A stretch of 64,000 nucleotides of DNA from Vesta saturnalis (Eukaryota > Arthropoda > Insecta > Coleoptera > Lampyridae), in the NCBI GenBank assembly GCA_036346205.1, contig JARFJB010001166.1:13452501-13516500 (forward strand), given 5' to 3'. Made by a program: the position numbers and the translations under genes. This document shows, one piece after another, positions 39,401 through 48,025 of the stretch. Position 1 is the first letter of the stretch. Every line of letters starts with the position of its first letter. The notes below the pieces were generated by a model. That model saw only the letters and a program-made list of their open reading frames with translations. It did no database searches and was not told the DNA's origin.

Positions 39401-42400
39401 CCAACCGTTATGAATCGTTTGTAGCCACATATACAACAGCCGGTCGATGTTTATATTTTGTGGTTTTGATACATACGCCAACGCGCACTTACGACTTAAC
39501 GCTTTGAATAGTCATTGAATAATTGTCACTCAACTATAAGGCGATACGTCGAAAGAATAAACTAAGTCCGCAGAATTAGCAATTGTTGAGACATATTATT
39601 ACGTAATAAATGTTAGCACTGATTTATTAGAAACATAAAGAGAAATTATCGTTTGTATTGTTGATATGAATGGTTTGTATTAATTTAATATTGTCACACA
39701 TTTCATTAAATAAACAAGTTAACGGATAAACTACGTCTGCAAAAAGCGACGACTAGGGATACCAAATATTATTATTTTAACTGATCCTCGCAAAACACGA
39801 TGATATGAATAACATTTTTGCAAAACGGTATAAACAATCTAAAAAATAATTGCAAATGATAATTGATGTACAAAAATCGAATACTTGCTGTACATTAGAA
39901 AATAATAATTGCCGATTAAGAACAATTGAATTAATATAGAGTTTGCAAATTTTGTGTAAAAAATGGATTCATTAACAGAGTAGGTAAATTAAATAACGTC
40001 ACCTTGTGACCTGTGAGAGCATTTTACAAAAATATAAGAAAAACAAAGAAAGAAGCAATACCTCTTGTACCACAAAATATCTCTTACCCGCTATTAAAGG
40101 GAAGTAGAGAAAATGCGGCTTGTCAATCATTTGTGATAACAGATATTACCTGCTTGTATAAATAAGTGGTGTTGTAAACGGTAAAAATTTTAAATAATAT
40201 AATAAAGTGATAAGCGTAAAAAGTTCTCCAAAAACAAATCGTTAAACTAACTGGAGATATTAACCATTCGCCGCAAATAATGCCTTTGTCCCAGTCGGTA
40301 GTTTAAAGTAGGGCGGTTCATTCTTTTGATTTGCTTGATTACCACAAAATCTGCTAGCTTACTTCCACTGAACATCAATATAAAAAAATTGCAATGTAAC
40401 ACTAATAAAATGATCTCGGACGCCAAGTTATTTTTAATAATGCTCGGAATAACTAAACCGAGTTTCACAATAAAAATGTTATCAAAATGTAAAAAATAAA
40501 AAAATATACAGACTATGTTTATTAACAGTTAATAAAATATATCTTAAAAATATCCTTAAATTACTAAAAAATCATTAAACATTAAATACCTTCTTGAGAA
40601 CCCCTGGTATTACAAAAAATAATGCATAATTGCAAGCCAAGGTGATGTAATCCTTGTGTCAATGTTGCGCAATATATTGCAATAACAATGCTTTTATGTT
40701 GTCAACCACACCCAAACTGGCGTTTAATACATTTTCTTGAAATTTTTAAATAAAAATTGCAATCATAAAATGAAAGCGTACGCAACAGTAAAATTAAATG
40801 CGTACTTAAATTGTAATAAAAGTGTAAATCAAAGTAAAAATAAAAGAAAATAAAAGTGCCTGAAAAGAGCAAATGTTTCAATCTTTAGTATAATGCGTTA
40901 AAATATCTTACCATCAAATCAATGGCACTTTTACAAAATTTAGATGGAAACCCAAAAATGCTTCTCACCAACACAACATTCATCAGGAAGTGAAAAAAAA
41001 TGGATGCTTTGAAATTAGATGATATCCGTGCGCGAAACGATTTGCGCAGAAAAATAATTTAAAGTGGGAGTATAAACATTTAAGAAGTATATACCCTTAA
41101 GAAGATATGCACTTAAGTTACACCAAAATGCAAATTAAGTTGCCTACTTCATAGCTACAAATCATTAATAAATAAATTTTTCTTATATTTACAACTGAAT
41201 GAATGAAACACTTAAATTACGGTATATTTTAATACAACTCAAAATGGGTTGTTACACTTGTTTTCTCGGAAGTGGTCAGCGATATCGTCACCAAACCCCA
41301 CGTTGTATACCTGCTGCAATCTTTAGAGAAAAATTCACCGAAAAAAATTACAAACTAATGTAATGTAATGTAATTAATGAAAACACTAACAAAAACTGAA
41401 AAGAAGTAGCTTAATGTAGAGGATACCTAAAATGCGCTATAATTTCATTACATAACGAAGACGAACTGTGATTGTCCTTTCAGTAATAATTTTCTTAGAG
41501 ACAGACGTTATTAAGAAATGCTATACTAATCAGATCTTACTTAATCAATTGCGTAGATCTAAAAAGTGTATTATTTACCCATAAATAAAGTTCAAATAGT
41601 AACAGTCTATAATTGTTAATTTATGCAATTAATTATGTAAGCGAGAACGCTGTCTCATCGTAAGAAACGTTCGAGCACTGAATAACGAAACCTTTCACTC
41701 AACGATTCAAGTCAAATGTTGGAACGCGACTGAGAAATCTCGGTACAAAATGCAAGGCAGCGCCATCTAAACCTCGATACAATCGCGTGCTACGCCAACA
41801 CTGATACAACTGATCCCAGTGGTACGCCAACTTCTTTTGAAAAGAAGTCATCAACAAAGGCACGTACTCGTCTTATGTCCAGGTGTTACGCGTATGAGAT
41901 TGTTTGCCTTATTTTATTAGATGATTGTGTGTGAGAATTGCTTGTTCATCAAAAATTTATGAGCGTATATATTGCTATTTTGGTAGAGGCCTATACTGAG
42001 ATCAACAGTGTAAATTGCGATTTGTACAATATTTTTTTTTTATTTTATTTGCTCATGTAAATGTGTTCGTTTCACATCTAAGAATTTTTTATGTATCTCG
42101 CTCTTAGTTGTCGTCAAGAGAGAGAAAAGGTGTTGTGACAATTTCAGTTAGTTGCGGTTATCTGTAAAGTAAGTATTAAATTGCATTCGTTCTGATGAAA
42201 TGAAAAGTACTGAATTTATGATGCAAGTTAGTTATCGGCTTCAGCGTTCCTTGTGTGGGTACATGATTCAAAGTACGATTTTTTTTTTCTATTTTCTAAG
42301 ATGAAAATGAAGTTTTGTTGTTGATCGAAGTAAAATGAAAGTGTAAAAAGGAAAATATGATTTAGGGAAACCCTTTTACTAGAGTGTGAAAGGAAACATT

Positions 42401-45400
42401 CGTTAGTGTATTTATAAATAAGGATAGTTTTGTATAAATAAATGCTTTCGTATTATAATTTGGTTAAATTACGTTGGGATTGCATCATATAAAAATTTAA
42501 TTATAGAACATATTCAAATATTACATCTTTTGCAAAGGTTTTAGTTAGCCGCCAGATAGGCACCATTTCTACTGATAAGTTTGGTTTTAAAATAAATAAT
42601 TTGACTTTAAATACATAGCATTAAAGAGTAGTTTGCTTGAAAATTCCAAATAACCAAATATCAAATTTCATACATAAGGTTTCGAGATAGAAGTAGGGAT
42701 GCTGACGATGCAATCTCTCCCGACGTTTTTCGAGTTTGGATTCGCGAATGCGCGTAAGTAGAGAATTTTTAGCTAATTAAAGTGGAAGGGGTTAAAAAAA
42801 AAACAATGTGGCCGCAAGTGAAATTATTCATGTTAGCTGTGGTTGTTTAGAGTTCACGGTGGCGAAGTTTACCGCGAAACGACGTTGAACCAGGTCCGTG
42901 TTGAAGGAACTGCTGTTACAGGGTGTTCATCCCCTTACAAAAATTTCAATAAGGGATCATATAAGTGTTCAAACTTCACGCGACCAATTATAGTTATATG
43001 CATTTAGTTCTTAGGGGCATTTCGAGATCCAGAACGGCGTCGAGTGTTTAAGTAGCTAGTGCTCCCGCCCTTCTATGGAGAAGGTTTCCCTTTTATTTTG
43101 CGGAAAAATACAACGTTCGTTTCGAAATTACAAACATTAAGTTCACAGTGCGCTATTAAACAAATAACGTGCTGTAAATAACTATGGCTTTTTAGTAATT
43201 TAAAGTATTAAGGATTACACAAGAACTTGTAAATTAAAGATAATTGTAAGTAAAGACGATCAGTAACGCGCGCGCGCCCACACACACACACACTAGCGCG
43301 CGCGCCCACACACACACACACTCGCGCGCACGCCCCCACGCGCACGCATGGGACATGATATACGCCAATGTATTTAACAATCACATTTTTTAAGTAACAA
43401 ATGCCTACCAAAATGAAATAACAAATGTGAAGTTAGCAATAACTTTTCTGCAATAAATACAAAACAGATATATCGGAAACTAGCCGTACTCGTGCACATT
43501 GTAAGAAACGTGGGGGCGATATAATTAAAATTTTGTGATACACATTGCTATGCTGTGACTTTATGAAACACCCTGTATATTATTAAATCATTTTGAAATG
43601 TGCAACTTGACTTTATGAATAATTTTTATTTAAATTTTTCGTAACTCTCGAGGTAACCGAGTTATCGAATTCCCTAGCATAAGTTGCATATGAAAATTCT
43701 TAATGCGAGACTAATAAAGTTTTTATCAACTTATGCGGATAACAATTTGTTCTAAGTAAACCTTTACAAATGGAATAAAAATTAAATTCTTCTACGCATT
43801 TTAAAATATCAGACTAAGTGAACCTTTTTTACTTAAACCATTGTAATGCATTGCATAAAACCTTAAACTACAAGTTAACTTGTAGTTGGCAGTCAACATA
43901 TTAATGAAAAAATCCAATTCAATTACAGCATAAAGGCACTTATTATAAGTGTATGATTTAAAAAAAATTGTGTATCTACATTAATTGGTGTGACAAGTTT
44001 AGTTCCCAGTAGAAGTGAAACTATCAGATATGTATAATATTCCGTAATTTTATTACTTGACAATACAAGTTTAAAATGTTTTTATTTTGTTGTCGCCTTT
44101 CTGGAAGCATAACACTAATACTTACCTATTGCTAAAACACTAATTTACCAACATAATATAATAAAATACCATTAAATTAAAAATGTATAAAACCCCCGAC
44201 ACTAAAAATTCTACATTTAAACCCTCTAAAAAGTAAACAAACTGTCTTAAATCTGAGCTAAGAATAGTCTTCATCAAGTCACATTTCATACAAACAAAAA
44301 TAAATCAGAACCTCTAATAAAAAGTAAAACATCCCTTCATCAACTAGAAAAGAGCTGATGATCTTCAAACGGCTGGACATATTTTCTTGATTCATAGCTA
44401 AGAACTCTCAGCTTTTAAAAACCCCACGAAACGGTCTTTGCCATCAGTTTGTCTGTTCCACATGAATTGAATTAGGCCAAATTTGTGAGTCCACTCTGAA
44501 TTCATTGCACAATGTATAGCAAAAAAACACTGTATCTTGAAATTCCTAACTAATCTAACCTCACTAAGTTAACCGATTTTGTGACTAGTCGAAGGCACAT
44601 CAATACTTGGCCGATTAGCAAAAAAACACTTACTGTATCTTGAAATTTATGCAGGAGCTGCCAACTATAGTACACCCTTAAGAATGTTAATTCTTAGAAA
44701 TCTCGTGTTATTGACACGTACATTATTTAGTAGTTGTAAAGAAAATGGATAAGATGGCAATGTGTAGATCATATATGTTTACCTTCCCAACTGTCAAACA
44801 ATTTCCACGTAAATAACGCCTCGCCTCGAAAAAATTACAGGAACGTTTTCTGGTTGCCATCGTAACAAGTCAAACCATAAAGGTATTTAAAGTAGAGGTG
44901 TGAAATTTTCAGCTAAGTTTTCCTTTATTAATTAATCATAGGCAAACGACAAAGACAAATATAGAGACAGCTATAACCATAAGTACAATACAATCATAGT
45001 TAATGAATCAAAGCCACCCAGGATGAAGTTTTCGTAAAATCAAATCAAGTTGTAAACATTCAAGTGTGCCAACAGAATGTACTGTTAAAAATAAAATAGT
45101 AATGAAGTATTACGGCATAATTTATTATAACAAACCACTACTAGATATAAAGCTCAACACTTCCTAATACTTTCAATACGCACCGTTCCAAATTTTCCAA
45201 TGCCTCACATTCCGTCTCCGTTTGTTTAAAATCTTCGAGTGGTGGTAAATTTGTGTAAGTAACATCGTCATTTGTTTTCACATCATCAACTGGAATGTTA
45301 TCTATAACTGTTAAGTTGTGATATGTATACTGTTCAAAATGCTCCGCTTTTCTTAAAGCTTTCAATTTATAAAGTTCTGCTAAGTTTAGATTACTTTTTG

Positions 45401-45795
45401 TGAAAAATTTTAAATCTCTTAAACTTAATATACGAATCGGTGCTTTCTTTTGAGATGTATTGCCCTTTGTAACTGTAATTATAGTATCAGTGGAATGATT
45501 AGAAAAATGATAAAGTAAACTGACCTACTAAAATTTCTGCATATGATTGTTTTTTAGCACTTTTTTTTTTTAACTTTATTTCTTTCAATGTTTCTTCTTT
45601 CGTTGAATAATTGCGCGAGTTACCTACGAAAATTTGATTAGCTTTTTACAGAGATGATTTAAATTGCTAACCTTTGTGGAAATTATGCAACTTATGACAT
45701 GCACTACATATACGTTCATTAATATCTTTTTTTTTTAAGGAATTTATTGGGAAAGAAACTAAATTAGATTTTTTAATACTAAAAAATCTATACAT
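18481..45795 (-). CDS. POLRMT: Mitochondrial DNA-directed RNA polymerase, with one frameshift in exon 9
   Basis: Single-subunit T7-like polymerase that transcribes mtDNA. Minus-strand exons: 45795-45672, 45623-45525, 45472-45184, 32366-31643, 31592-31251, 31201-30933, 30884-30527, 20302-20111, 20063-19850, 19798-19450, 19402-19020, 18970-18799, 18751-18660, 18610-18481. Phases agree throughout except exon 9, which lacks one base near 19933-19937; allowing for it gives 1245 aa (human 1230). The leader MYRFFSIKKSNLVSF looks like a mitochondrial transit peptide. Exon 4 has PPR-like helices. Motifs: PHNMDFRGRVYP, HQDGSCNGLQHYAALGRD (catalytic Asp ~933), KQTIMTTVYGVTRFG, SVHDCYWTH (catalytic Asp ~1158), C-terminus VYFFS. 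Exons 4-14 are certain. Exons 1-3 are joined by inference: phase fits and total length fits. Confidence 0.9.
20527..20885. repeat. Tandem duplication of ~185 bp in POLRMT intron 7
   Basis: Two head-to-tail copies, about 20527-20705 and 20715-20885. Each runs through TTAAAAATTTTCTGA, CAGTTATTC, GAAACAAAAACCC, GTCTGAAGTCA and GGCATAACCAAACAC. The second copy overlaps the start of the large inverted repeat. Confidence 0.75.
21242..23332. mobile_element. Inner foldback DUF4817 Tc1/mariner element
   Basis: Flanked by TA. The left arm 21242-~21790 opens CAGGGTGGGCCACCACCAAC; the right arm ~22856-23332 is complementary but lacks about 100 bp, and its terminal bases have drifted (GGCGGCCACCATCC when inverted). 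The interior (22013-22683) carries a transposase relic. A further partial right-arm copy lies at 23752-24012. Confidence 0.85.
22013..22683 (+). pseudogene. Decayed, internally deleted DUF4817 transposase
   Basis: N-terminus MKYGLQERIDMILCIGECL followed by CLASRLYA and a stop where the family has a residue, then YPDREHP. The middle, including the first catalytic Asp, is missing. It resumes at VKEYLNRKFRNRWIGR and ends RINCCIQADGRHFEHMLEQN. Same protein family as the relics at 4239, 16157 and 48565. Confidence 0.75.
23752..24012. repeat. Extra partial copy of the inner element's right arm
   Basis: Repeats ~23100-23320 in the same orientation: GGGATCATTTATTAAAGTGC-like start, CAGGGTGTTCCATTAA, AATTTTAAAATGTGGCCACT and AGACCGTCCCGTTGG. 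It begins with a small palindrome (AATAAATGATC / GATCATTTATT). The 81- and 67-codon frames over it are not genes. Confidence 0.8.
24013..26602. other. POLRMT intron 7, unassigned AT-rich sequence
   Basis: No coding frame. It contains the degraded GATTATTTTCAG-type fragment at 24232-24362 related to the outer inverted repeat, and otherwise nothing I can name. Confidence 0.35.
26603..28452. mobile_element. Non-coding 1.85-kb element with GGGTGACTTGAGAC termini
   Basis: The left end TTCGGGTGACTTGAGACTAC is matched inverted at the right end by GTCTCAAGTCACCCTGAA. A second AGGTGACTTGAGAC follows directly inside the left end, and related TTTCAAGTCGC motifs lie at ~26984 and ~28389, so the motif looks like a subterminal repeat. 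No transposase frame is seen. The flanking target duplication is not clear. It sits in POLRMT intron 7. Confidence 0.65.
28889..29348. repeat. Dimeric repeat unit with CAGTGCTC termini
   Basis: Two ~220-bp copies in tandem (about 28898-29115 and 29122-29340). They share TTTATATTTGTGTAGAGGTG, GAACGGGTACA, GCCAAGT.GGTACACACTC, GGGCCAG, CCATTAAACAC and TGTGTAACCTGAGA. The pair is bounded by CAGTGCTCTCTCAG and its rough inverse CTGAGAGGAGCACTG. CAGTG ends recall hAT MITEs, but no 8-bp duplication is seen. Confidence 0.6.
29349..29994. other. T-rich intronic stretch
   Basis: Strong T bias on the + strand (A-rich in the POLRMT sense strand), with long T runs near 29770 and 29902. No genes or inverted termini found. 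Confidence 0.35.
29995..30382 (-). repeat. Partial inverted copy (C) of the ~1.05 kb repeat
   Basis: On the minus strand it matches copy A from about 3380 to 3690, including GATAGGGTACC, CAAATTCAAGAACAAAACAA, ACGAAGTGGCCGTCTAG and CAACGAGCTTTGCGCA, with a ~50-bp insertion around 30067-30130. Confidence 0.75.
32480..33270 (-). pseudogene. Non-LTR retrotransposon reverse transcriptase C-terminal fragment
   Basis: Minus-strand frames give WGSNNLVKFNANKT, then VSMNGSDFKFPDSITMLEI, then SNLPWVDHLLS, then ICKAHI.PHLEFNSHLWAGA, then YYNGYCTAELHSLVPSRATF after a shift, NTWFTNSHHQYAVQMSTCH, and LWNDLPSSCFP. This is the standard end of Jockey/CR1-like RT proteins. It has stops and shifts. It lies in POLRMT intron 3 in sense orientation. 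Confidence 0.8.
33271..37153. other. POLRMT intron 3, unassigned 3.9 kb
   Basis: No coding frame on either strand. The + strand is rich in TTG/GAAG-type words from ~34300 to ~35900. Three short copies of TTRCRTCATCGG lie at 34078, 34095 and 34123. The stretch may be an old retroelement, but no matching long direct repeats were found. Confidence 0.35.
37154..38796 (-). mobile_element. Tc1-type DNA transposon, 1643 bp
   Basis: Ends read CGAGCCCTAACCACTATATG (left) and CATATAGTAGTTAGGGCTCG (right), with TA on both sides (37152-37153 and 38797-38798). Size and structure are those of a full-length Tc1 element. The transposase runs on the minus strand but is broken. It is inserted in POLRMT intron 3, sense to the gene. 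Confidence 0.92.
37396..38461 (-). pseudogene. Broken Tc1 transposase (DD34E type)
   Basis: Starts MGRGLITPLKIRELIVKKH, followed by a helix-turn-helix pair (SMSEIASDLEVSKSTIADLI and RRSTLREIASFWNQQ) with the GRPR hook SGRPRLVTERNR between them. The frame is lost at ~38160, where a stretch of low similarity contains stops. It resumes at WTNEDWSKVIFSDESKFD (first Asp), QGIMVWGCMS, FQQDSASSHTA (second Asp), then ADLNIIETVW, where the family has SPDLNPIENLW, so the Glu is kept. Two TGA/TAA stops precede FSAEECQKLA near the C-terminus. Not functional. Confidence 0.88.
38797..42918. other. POLRMT intron 3, unassigned 4.1 kb
   Basis: Mostly AT-rich. 41640-42180 is less AT-rich and holds more CpG than its surroundings, and could be a regulatory or first-exon region, but no gene is supported. 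No inverted termini recognised. Confidence 0.3.
42919..43575. mobile_element. Possible CAGGGTGTT-ended MITE
   Basis: The left end CAGGGTGTTCATC and right end ATGAAACACCCTG are imperfect inverses, and TA flanks both (42917-42918 and 43576-43577). No coding frame. Only ~13 bp pair, so the pairing of these two ends could be chance among many such termini in the window. Confidence 0.4.
43266..43349. repeat. Compound (CG)n/(CA)n microsatellite
   Basis: Two units of (CG)n-CC-(CA)n, then CGCGCGCACGCCCCCACGCG. Pure alternating purine/pyrimidine, strongly GC-rich against an AT-rich background. Confidence 0.93.
43576..45183. other. POLRMT intron 3, 5' part
   Basis: No gene. A ~28-bp direct repeat, GCAAAAAAACACTGTATCTT, occurs at 44519 and, with 3 extra bases, at 44618. 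The minus-strand frame 45141-45365 belongs to POLRMT exon 3 read past its donor. Confidence 0.4.
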
Positions 45796-46456
45796 TTTAG
45801 TTATAAAGTATAGGTGCTAATCACATTTTTCAGAGAAAACATCGCGGAATACATAACCACAATTTAAAATGTGGCAGATTTCTAATCTTAGTTTTATGCT
45901 ATACACTCATAGATGCCGCTAATAAAAGCGGTTCTTCAAAAAAAAGTTTGTTATAGTAGGGAAGAGGAGAGGTGCCTCATGGTGGACTAGATAATGGTGA
46001 TATAATTATTACTGTGAAATGCATCTGTTTCCCTTTATCTTAGTGCGAAGTTCCCATTTAAAGAAAGACGGGCTATAATTTATACGTCTGTATTTATTTT
46101 AAATGCAGGACGCTTTTATCACAGATTAAATACAAATTGTAATCTGTGCTTTTATATTCTAAGGCAGGACGTAAAAACGTATGTCGATTCTAAAGTCAAA
46201 GCGGATGATGCTGTCGGATGTCTTCTTTGCTATTTAACCTCAAATTATTCTTCGAATTTAGTTTTGTATAATCGCATCGTGTTTTGTAGTTATAATAATT
46301 TAGCTTTCGTTTCGTAATTTATTAGTTTCCATTGCATTTGTAAATAATAATTGTTTTCAAAACTATTATTATTAATATTCACTATTACGAGGTAAGTTTA
46401 TAATGCAAAATGTATTTCCAATTGATTGAATGCATTTATTTATTTTGCAGCAAATA
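45796..46456. other. Region between POLRMT start and an IS630/Tc1-like relic
   Basis: Holds the presumed POLRMT promoter and 5' UTR on the minus strand just above 45795. Near 46121-46150 is a hairpin, CACAGATTA / TAATCTGTG. No genes. Confidence 0.35.
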
Positions 46457-47898
46457 ATGTCATTAAAAGGTAAATCTTTGAATAGCGGAACTCAAGTAAT
46501 GTTAATAAATATACTGCATTATTTCAAGATGGAAAGCGATAACGGGGGGGCCAAGTTTACCTTTAACATCCATTATCCAGGTACGCTAATAATTTTCACT
46601 ATTTAAATATTTATATTTATGTAATATTATGTTGCAGCAAACTACTCTCGCATGCGGCATTTCCGAGAAAACCATAACTCGGACAAAAGCAAGAATAGCC
46701 CTCGCTTTAGAATCTGGGAAATTGGCGCCGGATTCACCGCAAAATCATAGGCTGCGTTTGAAGTCGAAATCAGAGGATGTCGACGAATACATGAAAGACG
46801 TTTTGAAATGAACAATTTACACCATGCATGCAACTGGTAAATAATTCAGAAATTATTGTTGAAATGGAGTTAACTGTTTAATTTTAGGCTCACATATTAC
46901 GATCGAAAAACTCCAAACTGAACTTAAAGAAGATAAAATATTTACCTTCAGTAAAACGAGTTTGAAACAATGGTTACACAAAATTGGTTTTGAATTCTAA
47001 GTTGAGGATGGAAGAAGGTGTTTAATGGAGCAGGTTCATATTGCTGGTGCTCGAGCAACATTTTTACGAAAATATTTTGCTAATAAAAGTTGTGAAATTA
47101 GTTACGATCTTGTCTTTTTGGATGAGACATGGATTTTTAGTCGAGGAAGCATTCGAAAATCATGGCATAATAATGATTTGAAAATCACAAAAAACAAACC
47201 GCTAGGAGAAGGGAACGGTAATTAAAATAGTCCTATTTGTTAAAAGTATGTTTAACCGAATAAATTTTAGTTTTATCTGCACTGAGTGCTGGCAACAAGG
47301 ATGGTTTTATACCTAATTCATCATTGGTATTTTCCAGTAAAAGTAAGAAAGCAGACTACCACGATAATATGAACACTGATTTATTTCAAAAATGGTTTCA
47401 AGTACAGCTTTTACCAAATTTAGAAAAACCAAGTTTGATAATTCTTGACAATGCCAGTTATCATTCTACATTAGTAGAAAAAATACCTTCAAGTAGTTGG
47501 AAGAAAGAAGATCTTCAATTTTTAAGAAAACACATTCCTCATTCGAATGATATGCAATTGATGAAATCGCTCATCAATGGGGACATTAAATTTTACGTTT
47601 ACGTCCGTATCACTGCCAATTCAACCCTATCGAGTTAATATGGGTAAATTGTAAACAGTATTACAACAAAAACGTTGGAAGATGGGGCTTCAGGGACGAG
47701 AATGTTTTATCGCTATGGAAGGATTCATTAAACCAAGTAACTGGAGAACTGTGGCAAAAGTGTATTTTACATGCTGAAAAGGAAATGAGCCAGTGGTGGG
47801 ACGTTCAAAAAAGAGCTGAGGAAATGGTAAAACCTCTAGTAATCAATATCGGAGAGTTGAGTGAAGATGATAGTGAAACTGAAGGTGATGACTTTTAA
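46457..47898 (+). pseudogene. IS630/Tc1-like (DDE_3) transposase relic with introns
   Basis: Starts MSLKGKSLNSGTQVMLINIL. Intron-like gaps with GT-AG borders lie at ~46580-46637, ~46838-46887 and ~47219-47269. Motifs in order: CGISEKTITRTKARI helix-turn-helix, LVFLDETWIFSRGS (first Asp), YHDNMNTDLFQKWF, SLIILDNASYHS (second Asp), then after a shift LRPYHCQFNPIELIW (Glu). The C-terminus is acidic (ELSEDDSETEGDDF). Defects seen: TGA at ~46809 and TAA at ~46998 in otherwise collinear protein, and a frame change at ~47600. Termini not identified. Confidence 0.82.
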
Positions 47899-48025
47899 TT
47901 ATAAGATGTCCAATATTTGAATTTAAAGCAAGAATTAGAATCTTAGTTACTTTATAACATTGTAAAGAATTATTATATTTAACATATACCTCTGTAGCTG
48001 TACTTAGGTTTACATTCGTTTTATA

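Noticed and set aside
41246..41359. Short frame MGCYTCFLGSGQRYRH at the edge of a CpG-richer stretch
   Set aside because: Under 40 codons, no splice context or homology I recognise. Expected by chance.
45141..45365. A separate 74-codon minus-strand gene
   Set aside because: Its reading frame extends upstream through an in-phase acceptor to a leader-bearing exon and matches the required phase of POLRMT exon 4 at a GT donor. Better explained as POLRMT exon 3 read past its donor.
18481..45795. POLRMT as a pseudogene
   Set aside because: Only one single-base lesion in 1246 codons, all 13 introns have GT-AG borders and matching phase, and every catalytic motif is intact.
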